Under the pieces are notes generated by a model, which saw only the letters and a program-made list of their open reading frames with translations, had not been told where the DNA came from and did not search any database. A stretch of 64,000 bases of DNA from Closterium sp. NIES-65 (taxonomy: Eukaryota > Streptophyta > Zygnematophyceae > Desmidiales > Closteriaceae): positions 2,551,501 through 2,615,500 of the forward strand of contig CANXME010002160.1 in NCBI GenBank assembly GCA_948144175.1. The letters are read 5' to 3'. This document shows positions 36,019 to 47,667 of this stretch, piece by piece (the first letter of the stretch is position 1; every line of letters starts with the position of its first letter). Made by a program: the position numbers and the translations under genes.

Positions 36019-36514
36019 AAATTAAGTTTGTGACTGACGATTCTGTACTAAGTCGTTTGTTGGGGCTCGTTTGTATCTTCATACGACTTCAACACTAATC
36101 ACAATATTTCTTCATTGCTCTTAAGCATGACTCCCGTTGCAAACAGAAGCGACTTCTTTATACCCCCCTCCACTCCACACCCCCCCCCCCCCTCCCCCGC
36201 CCCCCCGCCATGATCGCGGAAACGGCAATCTGCAATTCTGGGTGTTCATAAGTTATGAGCACCTGAAGTCGCAACACTGCAATTCTCCTTCTAAGCCAGT
36301 TTTGAGGTGAAAACGTTGAAAATCTACGTTCAAACAGGAACTTGCAAACAGATCAAGTGCCACATGATTCGTATACAGATGGTGATGCATCGTCGACCAC
36401 AATCTCTGTATGAATTACTACGTTTGCACAACTCAACAACACCTTTTTTCGTGAAAAGGCTACTCCGTGACGGACCCATTGACTCTCGAATGACCAGGGC
36501 GCGTGACACAAAGG
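36019..36514. other. Spacer between the two transposons
   Basis: No gene. A C-rich tract at about 36162-36208 includes a run of 12 C. Transposon 1 ends and transposon 2 begins within 500 bases of each other. Confidence 0.5.
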
Positions 36515-36537
36515 TGACCTACATCGCGAAAAAGGGC
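36515..36537 (+). repeat. Transposon 2 left inverted repeat (tentative)
   Basis: TGACCT followed by ACATCGCGAAAAAGGG; the inverted partner is at 57741-57765. Confidence 0.5.
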
Positions 36538-36549
36538 TAACCATAAAGC

Positions 36550-36850
36550 TGCGAGAATGTTGCAAAAAGGATACTTTTTGGATACCTTCGTTTTGCAACT
36601 TTCCAGTTATGGTCAAATGTTGCAGAAATGCGGATTGCGAAATTCTTGCAAAAAAGTTGCCCTTCCGCAACGTTTTTGCAACTCTCTTGCAACAAACCTG
36701 CAAACCTGCAGCCACCATTCCGCAACATTCCGCCCAACTTCAAGTCACTAACAGCCTGCCGTGCAGTTGCGTGCATGTTGCCGAAAGATCACCTCCATGT
36801 TGCCACCGATTAGTTACAACATGGCGCCACCGTGGCAACGAGAACCGTAC
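36550..36850 (+). repeat. Left subterminal TTGCAAC-type motifs
   Basis: More than eight copies of TTGCAA or GTTGC variants occur in both orientations within 300 bases. The right end shows fewer copies at about 57680-57715. Confidence 0.45.
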
Positions 36851-37774
36851 TCGGATCTGATCCCGTACGCTGTAGGCCATGAAACGTACACCAACCAGGC
36901 TCCAGCACGTGTGTGCTATCTACTGGCACACGGCATGGTAACCCCGCTTCGTCCACCACTTTACTGCATACGCGGACACCTTCGTGCACCACTAGCGCGC
37001 ATTCGCGAACCTGACAACGCCCAATCCCAGCACGACATCAAACACTACCGCGCGCGTCACGGAGCACACTGTTGGGCTGCATGTTCCGCACACCACCTCC
37101 ACGCCCAATCAAGCCGCAGTAGAGCGTAACGCAGTGACATCACTGGATACCGGGATTGGCTCCAACCGCCGTCGCCCGCGTATTTCGCTCCATCGCAACC
37201 CCACTGTTTTCCGCACACTCCTCACACGCCACCCAATCAGCGCGCACTCCGAACACTGCCGGATACTTCGCCGCAAAGTTACCCACGCCTCGTACACCCA
37301 ATGTGCCACATTGCACACACGGGTCACGCATGCATCCTGGCTTCATCTCAACTAGACGGCGGTATTGGCGGCGTGAATACCAACCGTCGATCCCACCGCT
37401 GCGCGCCGTCGTACCACCACCCGATCGCGACACGGTAAGGTATCCGTTTACTGCCGAATTGTACGCGCTATTGCGAGCTTTGCGCGCTGCTTGCGCGCGT
37501 ATAGCACACCATGTTACGCCACACAAGTATGTGCGCTTACAAGTGATTTATTCAATGTCGCAATACACCACAACATCGCACACATCACACCCAGGTTGCT
37601 ACACAACAGACCGTCGCCAATTATGTCCACACACTACCGCTTGACGCCGTCTTACTACATCCCCACCCCGTCGAACGCTAACCCCACAAACGTATATCCT
37701 TCTAACATGCATGAAATACAAAGAGTGGAAGCCCATGTCCATGTACAGGGTTTAGGGACGCCTCACTACCAACT
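36851..37774. other. No gene recognised
   Basis: Sequence between the left end of transposon 2 and the 3' end of gene C2; open frames are short and without domains. Confidence 0.5.
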
Positions 37775-39429
37775 TCAGTCAGTGCCCAGAGAAACCGAAC
37801 CACCGTCTTCCACGATTGGCGCCCTCTGCGCGTAACGGCCTGGAATCAAGTGCTCTAGCCCGCACGAGGACAGCATCAGCCCGTGCTCCCCCCATACCCA
37901 CGCCTGGGCATCAGCATCGTACTTGGGCTTGAAGTCTTGGATCGCCTGCGCCACTGCCCCCTCAGCGACTTGGTGGAGGCCGTTCACCACCTCCGCGTTG
38001 CCACCAGCAGAGTTTGATAGGCGGGCCTTGCGCTTGTCCCAGTTAAGAACCGTGTCGGTAACCTGCGTGAAACAACAAACATATCCCACACACACATCAC
38101 TCCCGCGCACGGGTGGGCTGAACGGGGATTGAGATGCAACTCACCACATGCTCGAGCCACGCCATCTGGTACAGTTTCACGGTCACCGCTCCCGTGACCT
38201 TCTTGGGCTGGAAGGCGGTCACGGCACACGCCGTGAACGCTCCCGACGCAAAGATCATTCCAGTCCTGCTCTCGCTCCAGGTTGACAACGTCAGATCTTC
38301 TGCCCACACACATGTACAACGTAACACACCATCAGCTGAGCTACACACAGGAACCCTGGATGTTGACAACCCACCGCATACCGTTCACGTCGTCCAGCAC
38401 GCGATACCGAAGCCGAACTTCGGCTGCCTCTCTGCGCTTCTTGCGTGCCCACGGGCTTTTCCTGTCTCGCTCGTTGCGCCATAGGCCAATGCGCGGCAGC
38501 GCAATCTCTCGAACGCGGCCCGTCACCTCTGTCTTCCACTGGCTGAGTGCCTTGTTCAGGTCAGCGCATCGCGCCTTGTCAGCCGCCAGTGCGAGCCCCG
38601 CATAATTCATCGTCAATCGTGGTATGACCCGGCATAATCCAAGCGTCTTGTCGTGGCTGCTTGGGTAAAAGGTTATGACATCATTGGCCCGCTCGATGAA
38701 CAGGAACTCCCGCACATGGTCGCACGTTCTCTGCCATGTCCACGACACGGCACACACCAAGGTTTGCCACAGAACAAGAACGCACAAACAGCAGCGCGGC
38801 AGACATTAGACCACCCGCAATGCATATTTTTGAGTATGTGTCCCCATGTCCTAGGGCGCTCACCTTCCATGCTTTGCCGGACGGCAGGAAATCAAATGCC
38901 TCCTGAAGTATGGGTGAGCTCAACACTGTCATATAGCGCCGCCGGACCACACGGCGTGCCCTCACTGGCTCCGCCTCCGCATCTTCTTCCTCTCCCTCCT
39001 CCGATGTCGCGTCCTCCGAGCCCGATTCGACCCGCCTGCGCTTGCGCGGCCGCGCATCTCCCTGCGCCCGTTCCTCCCTCGGACCCCTCGGCCTCTTGTT
39101 ATGCGTTTCCCTCTCGTTTATGGCCAGCAGTAGCGCCTCCAGCCGCGCAATCTGACACTCGCCCTCGTCTCTCGCCGTCTTCAGCGCCTCGAGGTCGGCG
39201 CGGCTAATCACGACGGCGTCATCACCAACCGTCTCATCCCGACGAGATCCACTTGCCGGCTGCGCAGATGCGCAGGGCATTGCCTCAAAGGGGTTGTCAG
39301 CCACCGGTTTAGGCGGAGACGCCGCAGCCTTTCCTTTTGCCGCGCTAGGCTCTTCGGCCATAACGGAGGCAACAGCCTTGGATCGGACAAGCGCAGCCTC
39401 CCCTTCGCCATCGCTACCCACATCCTCAT

Positions 39430-39605
39430 TGTCAGAATGTTATGCTCTAGCCTGTAGTGGGGTGCTCTATAGCAAGTACAGCTCTTCTAGGGTTTGCTAT
39501 TTGTATCCTCATTCCTGCTAGTGAACCCCCTCTTTGCCTAAACTGTTTCTTGCCTAGCTAGGGCTTTCCTAGCTATGGCGCCTTCTTCTACTACTTATTT
39601 TCACA
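39430..39605 (+). repeat. Element B 5' LTR
   Basis: TGTCAG...TTTTCACA, 176 bp. Confidence 0.93.
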
Positions 39606-40896
39606 TGGTATTGGAGCAATATGCTCCTGGCCTGTGGGCCCCACCTCACTGCTTCCGCTGCTACTGCTACTCTCTGTGTTGCACGCCCTGTGGCGTGCAA
39701 CAGATTTTTCATCCCGCCACGCGCTCGGAGCGTGTGGCGGTTTTCTGCCCGCCATGCGCCCCGACGCGCGCGGCGGTTTTCTGCCCGCCATGCGCCCCGA
39801 GGCGCGCGGCGGTTCTCTGCCCGCCGTGCGCCCCGAGGTGCGCGGCGGGTTTTTGCCCCGTCACGCAGTGCGTCGCTCTCGGGAGGCGCTGCGACGGGGG
39901 ACGGGGACCCGCGCGTCGCCCCCCGTCGCCCGTCGTGGCCTGTGCGCGGCCCGTACAGCCTGCGCGCGGCCCGTACGGGCTGCGCCAGGCCCGCGCGCGG
40001 CCAGTACGGGCTGCGCCAGGCCCGCGCGCGGCCCGTACGGGCTGCGCCAGGCCTGCGCGCGGCTCGTACGGGCTGCGCCAGGCCCGCGTGCGGCCCGTAC
40101 GGGCTACGCCAGGCCCGCGCGCGGCTCGGGCCGCCTGCGCGCGGTTCGGGCGGCTGTGCCAGGCCCGTGGGCGGCCCGTTCTTCGCTGCCCCTGCGTTGC
40201 CCGCTGTCCCCCGTGCTTCTGATGGCGCCCCACCCCTGCTACTGCCCGTTCTCGTGAATTAGGGTTTGGGGGTGGGGGGCATGGGGGTGCAGCTTCTGTG
40301 TGCCGTCCCCTGCTCCACCTCCTCCTCCGTCTCCCAGTGCTGCAGCTGCCGCTGAGGGGGGTGGACCTGTTGGAGCCGTCGAAGTGGTACTAAGGGGGGT
40401 GAAGGGGGAGTGGAGCTAGGGGTGAAGCAGGGGGTGTGTGTAAGGGGGGGTGGGACTGTTTGGGGAAGTTGAACGAAGGTTGCCGTCGTGTCGCCAGCAG
40501 CACCTGTAGTCCGGGGAGTTGCTCCGGTAGCCCAGTCGTAGCCACCTGTGCCAGTCGCCCGTGGGTCCGTTGCTCGTCTGCCGCTACTTTTAGCCGTGGG
40601 GCCAGTTACTCCAGTAGTCCGGAGCGTTGTTCCGGTAGCCGCTGTGCCAGTGTGCCTCCTGTTGCCCGTGTGTCTGCAGCTTCAGTCGTCGCCTCCTATC
40701 TCCTCTCCTCTTACAGTCTCGCCTCCTCCTCCTCACTTGCCCTCTGCGATAGCCTCTAGCTTTGCTCATAATTGTGAACTTTAAACTATTGCTTCTTGTA
40801 CTTGTGCTCAGAATGTGTGGTGACATTGTGATCCACCTTGAGCTTGTTCTGCTTTGCTTGCTCTGCTGATTACACCCCACTTTGGCTATGGGGGTG

Positions 40897-41072
40897 TGTC
40901 GGAATGTTATGCTCTAGCCTGTAGTGGGGTGCTCTATAGCAAGTACAACCCTTGTAGGGTTTGCTATTTGTATCCTCATTCCTGCTAGTGAACCCCCTCT
41001 TTGCTTAAACTATTTCTTGCCTAGCTAGGGCTTTCCTAGCTATGGCGCCTTCTTCTACTGCTTATCTTCACA
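40897..41072 (+). repeat. Element B 3' LTR
   Basis: TGTCGG...CTTCACA, 176 bp, followed by CTCAT. Confidence 0.93.
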
Positions 41073-41886
41073 CTCATCGCCCGCACCGACGCTAGACGCG
41101 ACCGCCGCATTCGGCGAGACTTGCGATGCACCATGGGCCGCACTAGCCACACCTGAGCGCAATGTTCAAGCAACACATGCGAGTCACATCAGAGAACAAG
41201 GAAACTCCGTAATGGTGAACATGCGCTGAAAGCAGGGCGGCAAAAGCAACGTGACGCAACTGAATCCCCACGCGTTGTACCTTCTACTGGGACACACTTC
41301 TGCTTTTCAACCCTAGGCCGCTTGTATTGCCCCGCGTTGCCTCGCACACATTTGACTTCACGTGTTCGTTTACCGGTCAACTTATACTCCTTTCGCAGAT
41401 ACTCAGGCGGTCGTTTGGGCCTACGCGACCGGCCTGCGGGCAATTCCTCCGACGTCCCCAAAGAAGTCTCCATTCCCGAAAGTCAAACCTAAACAACTTC
41501 TGCTACCGCACACCATGTAGTGAAAGTATGCGCATTCCGGCTGCAAGCCCTCTCAGTTGCAGGTATGCGCACAGGATGTAACGTCTCAATCGCCAAAGGG
41601 CGTGCGCAGGTCCGCAATCTCGTCAGCCAATCGGAGACGGTATACTGTTGCATCACCGATCTCAAGACACGCGTGAGCCACTCATTGTATCCCTCGCGAT
41701 CCTACCCATCCACATCACCCACTCAACTGCCTTTGCAAATATGGCTGTCACACAAGCGCGGAGCCGTTTGTATTCGTTACACAATCGACATGAACCCAAC
41801 GCCCAAATAGACTATATCATGCATAGCTACAAAGTAGGTATCACCTAATCTACTATATCATGAATTGACACAAAGTAGGTATCACC

Positions 41887-42262
41887 TGTCAGCAGATCTG
41901 CACTGTGGATGCCCGATAGATCCTGGAGAGAGTTACAGGCGCGTTCGCCTGGGGGGGTTATGGGCGCACTAACCCGCTACTGAAACAAGCCCTTTTATCC
42001 CAATGGTCTAGTGGTTGGGATTCTGACATGGTATCAGAGCGGTCTCGGGTTCGTTTCCCGGTGTATGCACATGTAGGCCGTTGCCACTGTGCTGAGTCCT
42101 GGGCCTCCCAGTGTGGGGGGGTGTTAGTAGATCTGCACTGTGGATGCCCGATTGATCCTGGAGAGGGTTACAGGCGCGTTCGCCTGGGGGGTTATGGGCG
42201 CACTAAACCGCTACTAAAACAAGCCCTTTTATCCCAATGGTCTAGTGGTTGGGATTCTGACA
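41887..42262 (+). mobile_element. 376-bp TRIM element with tRNA-like promoter boxes
   Basis: Two LTRs of 142 and 141 bp (41887-42028 and 42122-42262), TGT...GACA, flanked by perfect TCACC duplications (41882-41886 and 42263-42267). The primer site TGGTATCAGAGC (42029-42040) abuts the first LTR and a G-run (42114-42121) abuts the second. The interior is only 93 bp and non-coding, the definition of a terminal-repeat retrotransposon in miniature. Each LTR carries a perfect A-box-like TGGTCTAGTGG (first copy 42003-42013), and the interior has a near B box, GGTTCGTTTCC (42048-42058). Read together they resemble a tRNA gene split by the LTR border. No autonomous partner is visible here. Confidence 0.95.
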
Positions 42263-42305
42263 TCACCTACTCCGGCTACAACAGGCAAACAACTTCACTC
42301 CACAA

Positions 42306-44955
42306 TCACTCCATCTTCACCGCCTCTAGGTCTTTGTCGAACAACGCCCCCTCAAATGCATCTCCCAGAGCCACCTCCGTCCTAATACCCTCGTCCGCCA
42401 CACCACCCATCGCTGCAGCAGCGTCCTCATTGAGTTCATGAGGTGTGCCCCGCCCGGCCGTTCCCTCTGCGTCGCCCAACCCTTCCCCATCCAACTCAAT
42501 CACCTCATCTCCTTCCTCCACGGCACATCCAGCTGCATCCCCCGCATCATCGTCTTGCGAGTCGGAGTGCTCATCGCCGTCCCCTGCTGTCTCCTCCTCC
42601 GTGCAGTCCACTAGTGTCGTCTCCCACTCCTGCCATCGGAACCACTGACGGCTCCTAACCAGCCGCTTGACAGCTGCCAACGTGCACCCCTCCAGCATAC
42701 CCTTCTCCTCATCCGTCAGCTCCACCGTGCCTGACACGCGCTTACCATCTTTGACCACGTGCACCGCTGCTGCGTACGTCGTGGCAGCCTCCAGCTCCTT
42801 ATTGTACACACCCAGCCTCATCTGCGTCCGCTTCTTCTTATTCTTCTCTCGGAACAGAATCTTGGCGCTCCACCCTGCGCACACCCTTGTACTGTGAACT
42901 ACGACCTTGTCCCTTACCCTTGCTCTTGCAAGCAGTAGCGCCGCCCTCAGCATCCGCCCCCGACGCATGCGGGTCTTCTCGTTTCCTCTTTGCCGGCATA
43001 GCCAGCACCACGGGCCTTGCTCCACATGCATGAGCCACCGCCGGCTCTGCCTGGTGCGTGACGTGCATACTTCCCTCTGTGCCGTTTATCGACCACCTCG
43101 GAGCGGCAGGCACGGGTAGCACGCAGGGGCTGGGATGAACCACCCCTAGCTCGACTGTGCCACTGCCTGCACCGTCCAGTGCTACGCTCTTAGCAGATCC
43201 TCCTTTGGAACCGGGGCTGTCGGTAGTGCAAGGCCGCGCTGCTGCACGGGGGTTGGGGGTGGAGGGTGCAGTGGACCGGCTGCCCCCAGGTGTCGCCGCG
43301 CCCCCTTCAGAACCTTGCGCCTGCAAGACGTGTGCAGCTGTTGCAAGGAGTTGATCGACACTGTAACCCATCGCCGCTCCGACGGCGGTGACTGCTGCTT
43401 TCCAGATCGCAAGATCCCTCTTCATGCCGTAGTGCTCCACCTGCATCCGTGTCAACTTTGTATTGTGATCCTCCACTCCAGAATCCACGACGGCTCCATG
43501 CTTAGTGACCCTAGCCGCGGGTTGATTAGGTACGACCACACCCATCTTCACCAGCGCCGGTATAAGGTCAGAAGCCGCATGCATGCATAGGTCGGCCCGC
43601 ATGCCGCGCCGGAACTCCGTCGCACTCATGCCCTCCAGGTACAGGTACGAGCGCAAATTCTTGAAATCAGTATCCACAAGGACTTTCATATAGTGGCATA
43701 CAAAAATGCCACAGTCGTGTTTGTTGTCCTGCTGCTGCACCTTATGTTTCTGCACGCACGTTAGAGGCCACAACATGCCGTTACCACACGCTGACATAGT
43801 GTGTCAACACATCTCAGTTTGGGGAGCAGGACCCACCTTCATGGGAAGCGGCTTCGCATCTCTCAGTGTGTTCACGAGAGTCGTTGCGTCACACTGAGGG
43901 TGTAGGGCCTTGGCGGTTAGTTCCAATAATTTGGAACGCAAGAAATCCGGACATTTGGTCAGACATTCTCGTAGTGTATTGTCGAATTCACTAACACGCC
44001 CACAGATGTATGCAGCAGCTTACCGTTTGACGCCATCAAACACCGTAGGGTCGTCACGGTGCGTGCCATAACTGTCGAGAAGAATCAGTTCCAGAGGTCC
44101 AGTCACTTCCTCAGACGTTCCTCCCAGCAGTCTCTTAGGGCACGGAACTATCATAAGCGAGTAGTGTGAGCTGCAACATATCGCATAAAACAGGCACGCG
44201 CGTCATATTATTGCAGCGACTCGTGCCGCCCTGAATGAAAACCAAAGCGTTCAATCAACAGCACGCACCTCTTGAAGACGGGAATGGCCAAGAAGTCAAC
44301 GTAAAAAACTCTGGACCCATTGCCCATAAAGTATGGCTTGCCGAAAGTGTTCACGTAGTCGAAAGCCTTGCTGTCGACCGCGGCCCAAGAAGTGCCGTTG
44401 GGCGTAGTGGGTTGACGGATGCTCAACAGTCTGCGCGCAGTCAGGCGATTGTCCAGTCAAGGAACGGGTGACAATCATGGACACAAGGCAGGCCATGACA
44501 CATCGCCTTAAAAAAACCGACGAAATCGCTCACACGTTGTGGAAGTCCACGATCGCGTCGGAGACACACTTCCCGTCAGCGATGGTTATAATGTCTGACG
44601 CCTCCACGACACAACCAACGCCATCCGCGTTGAACAGCGTCATTTGCTCCATCTGTTGTGGTTGCTTGGCAGTCCGTAAGCGATAGACCAGATCATGCGG
44701 CTTGGGAAGTTCCGTCTCCGTCTCCAGCTTCGTCTGGTACCGCTGGGCTAGGAGTTTGCTGCCGACCGAGTCGATGCCTTCTTTAAGAGCTGTGTTGCCG
44801 CTGGTCGATTGCCTCCTTCCGCTACGGAGGGAGCGCACAATAGCACTGACATCCGTCACGTCTCCGTCGCCCCTTGCGTCGCCCTCCTTAGCACCGCGCG
44901 TGGACCTGCCCTTGGAAGCACACTGCTTGTTGCGGGCGCGCCTAAGAGGAGACAT
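42306..44955 (-). pseudogene. Gene U2: Ulp1-like C48 protease fused to an AP2 domain
   Basis: A SUMO-protease-like gene with an added plant DNA-binding domain. Exons on the minus strand: 44955 to about 44530 (basic N-terminus), 44430-44269, 44172-44024, about 43960-43838, and 43749 to 42306. The triad is visible: His in HYSLMIV, Asp in LLDSYGTH, Cys in KHDCGIFVCHY with Gln six residues earlier. About 200 residues after the Cys, following a low-complexity Pro/Ser/Ala linker and a basic KRKRE patch, an AP2 domain starts at QYKGVRR (near 42885) and continues as GWSAKI, RLGVYNKELEAATTYAAAV, ending in an acidic tail. A frameshift near 42876 (one extra or two missing bases) separates the two halves of the AP2 domain, so this copy is probably broken. 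It is divergent from T2, as U1 is from T1. Confidence 0.75.
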
Positions 44956-45495
44956 GTCTACGATCGTTCGTCAAGCTCAAGGAAAACTGCGCAAAGGTAA
45001 TGAGGGAGTATGCTGGAGTGCCCGTCCTATGAAAAGAAGGTTGATTCAACCTCACACTTTAGAGGGGACGTTTTGGCAGGACATCGAGGGTGAGAGGGGG
45101 CGTTGATGACGATGTGTGGATCTGAAGTACTTGTGGCGCGAACTCATAAGTGCATGCCATTTGTCGCGTCACCGTGACATGCACATCATGTCATGGCATG
45201 CACTTCGCGTATTCGTTATGAACGAATACGATGTACGCACATTGCATTTTGTGCGTGTTCTAGGCTTACGTGATTCCTAGCGAGAGTCATTGACCCGCAT
45301 GGGATCCGATAACCACAGCCGACCTAGCCGAGCGGTGTACTCGATGATTTCAACAAATGACTCGCATATGTTAGACAGCATGACCTGTATACAAACAGGT
45401 CATGCGTTTATAACGTGCACACAGTGAGTGTGGATTTCTTTCGCGCAAAGGTATACTAACTCCGATGACCCAAAGTTAAGGTTTGCGGTGGTATC
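44956..45495. other. Divergent spacer between U2 and T2
   Basis: 540 bases between two head-to-head start codons, presumably a bidirectional promoter region. A CATGACATG-type palindromic stretch near 45170-45200 is visible; no TATA box is convincing. Confidence 0.4.
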
Positions 45496-47667
45496 ATGGG
45501 TGGCAACGTGTGCGGGGGGTGCAGAAAAACGTTTCGTGACGACAACAGGCTGCAGTCGCACTTGGCTAGAAGCGCGGCATGCAGGGAGGCGATTCTCGGT
45601 CGTGGTAGAGCCCTCCTCGCAGAGGCATATCTGGAGGCCCGTCAGGTGTTTTTCCGCATCCCTGCCCATACACCCGCCGCCACTGCCGCCAGCGCTGGCA
45701 CCAGCGAGAGGACGGCGGAGAAGAGACCAGCAGCTCCTACAGCCGCCGAGGTAGAAGCTAGTGATGATGACGACCATTCTACCTATAGTGAGCAGAGTTC
45801 GGACGGGGAGATCTTTGACACTCTCACCGCAATATATCTGTTCATTAGGGACGCGGACCTCTCGCGGCGCGAGGTCAACCGATTGCTGCATATCTTCAGA
45901 AATCCGCGATTCAACCTGCGTGCATTGCGTTGCTGGCGCAATTGGCTTGACGTGAGGCGATGGGGGGAAGCCAGGGCGCCGCCAAACATGATACCGTGGC
46001 TGTGCGAGGAGATAGTGGTCAGAGGGCCTTGCGGTCAAACACAGAAGCTCCCCCTGCATTATCGGAACACGGAGGAGGTACGTGCAATATGTTATGAGCG
46101 TAATATGCATCCTGAGGGGGTGCTGCATACTGATGTTGATGGTACACGCAGTCACAGCAAGCTTTGACTCCTACGCAGCTCGTGAAGAAGCTCGTGCGCA
46201 TCTTTGGCGGCGTCTAGGGGCTCGTTACAAAGCCACGGGTTGTTGTTGACCCCAACACAAACGAGCGGATTTACTCCGGCCCTGAGACGGCAAAATGGCT
46301 GGAAGAGGCTTAGGTATGCGATGATTCTCCAGAGGACATGCCCCGCTGCGCTGATGTTTTGGCAGACGTACTCAAGAGCACGAGTTTGTATGTGGCAGAA
46401 GGAGGTGAACGACCCATCAGCCTGGGTGATTGGCGTCATTGTCTACAGCGACGGCACCAACGCAACACGCAATGGGCGCAGGCCATTGCATGCCAATGTT
46501 GGCCGCAGAGTTGGGTGCTTGCTGTCACTGACCGCATCTTTGATTTGCGTGTTCGTTTCTCCGACGGGACGTGGCATGATCGACCGGCTGGTCGAGATTT
46601 TGCCGCAGGCGTATCCGGATCATGCATCGCATTGGCGCTTTCCAAAGATTACATGATTGTCCGCATGCTGGACAATGTGATCATGCGCGGAATGCCGCAC
46701 CACTACAGCACGGAGATGTGGGAGCATACCCACAAGGGGACGGTCAAGATCCCGGTCAGGGGCAGCAACTGGAAGGACATCCCCCGACGCATCGTGGAGG
46801 AGGAGGTGCAGAGAGAGATCTGCAGGGAGGTGGCACAGGACGCGGGTGGCGGGCGTGAATATGCGACGGCGCTGCGCGAGGTGAGACTGTGCGTAGCATA
46901 TCCCTTGCATGACCGTATGATCGTTGGACACGTCAATACCGCGTGACTTGTCCGCGGACACGATCGCAACATACTCTTTGCCTTCCACACCCGCAGGCTG
47001 TTGAGACGATGAAGCCCGTGCTCACGAGGAAGGGACTCACAATGCGGCCGGCGGAGGAGGGAGATGCGGTGATGGGTACCTACCGTACGGCACTTGGCGA
47101 CCTCATGGATGCGCTACCAGGCAGCATGGTGGCTGCCAAGATCACCGCATCTGAGGTCGTGGTGCGTACACATGTGCAAGTGTATCCTCCACCAAGGTTG
47201 CTGTTGTTGAGTGCTTAGGCTCCGTATGTGTGCGTATCGAGTATACACCCGATCTTGCTCCTTATCCCAATGCCCCACTCATGCAGGCCCACACCGCGGT
47301 GGCGATTCCGCGCACCAAAGGCGGAGCACTGGTCCCCAAGGGGGCGTTCATCAAGGCAAGCCCCAAGGAGAAGTGGTTCACTGACTTTGCAATGAAGTCA
47401 GGCAAGAAGGAGGAGTGGTATGCGAAGGCGCTGTGTATTTTCAAGGTGGCGACGACAGAGGGCGACCGGAAGGGGTTTGTGTACATGCGGTGGTATGAGA
47501 GGGCAGGCATATGCCCCCTCACCACCTGCGTGCAGTTGACACCGTCACGCAAGGACACAAGGCACGCAGTGATTGAGGTGGAGAGCATTCTGCGAGTTGT
47601 GCACATTTGCCGCTCTTTCAGCAACCCTGCAGTGTTGCTGCTGAACAAGTTTCTTCTGTGTGAGTGA
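45496..47667 (+). pseudogene. Gene T2: Plavaka/KDZ-like transposase, core deleted
   Basis: Homologous to T1 exon by exon at the ends. Exon 1 (45496-46077) has a Cys-x2-Cys...His...Cys finger (CGGCRKTF) and the LLHIFRNPRF block. Exon 2 (46179-46313) carries TAG at 46215-46217 and a second TAG where T1 has Trp at its end. Exon 3, from 46399, has the first acidic motif VYSDGTN. Then about 125 bases separate it from the block matching T1 exon 7 (ending 46880). Exons matching 34993-35160 (46997-47161) and 35360-35737 (47287-47667) follow intact. The parts equivalent to NDHPES, PDIMH and EHRAM in T1 are absent, so the catalytic core has been lost by internal deletion. Confidence 0.72.

Larger units (their letters stand above)
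39430..41072 (+). mobile_element. Element B: non-autonomous LTR retrotransposon
   Basis: LTRs at 39430-39605 and 40897-41072 (176 bp each). A perfect CTCAT duplication flanks it (39425-39429 and 41073-41077). A primer-site-like TGGTATTGGAGC (39606-39617) follows the first LTR and CTATGGGGGTG precedes the second. Same family as element A, including the GC-rich interior with roughly 30-bp (about 39955-40130) and 36-bp (about 39710-39860) repeats. No protein domains. It splits exon 2 of gene C2. Confidence 0.94.
37775..41473 (-). pseudogene. Gene C2: unrecognised 541-residue protein split by element B
   Basis: No known family is recognised. Exons on the minus strand: 41473-41281; 41152-41078 continuing at 39429-38864 across element B; 38730-38382; 38299-38145; 38062-37775. 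Leaving out element B and one copy of its duplication, all phases agree and total 542 codons including the stop, with no internal stop. Visible parts: a basic N-terminus (RSRRPKRPPEYLRKEYK), an Ala/Ser linker, a coiled coil (RADLEALKTARDEGECQIARL), a nuclear-localisation-like PRKRRRVE, an acidic run, then blocks with ITFYPSSHDKTLGLCRVI, STWSESRTGM and VVNGLHQVAEGAV. The last three align with gene C1. It lies downstream of U2 on the same strand. A chromatin or DNA-binding helper is possible, but only inferred from charge and context. Confidence 0.68.

Noticed and set aside
36181..36192. Poly-C run as a functional G-quadruplex
   Set aside because: It is a simple low-complexity tract without the spacing that would support a specific claim.
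42003..42070. tRNA gene
   Set aside because: The match spans the LTR/primer-site border of a TRIM and lacks a paired acceptor stem; reported as tRNA-like boxes only.
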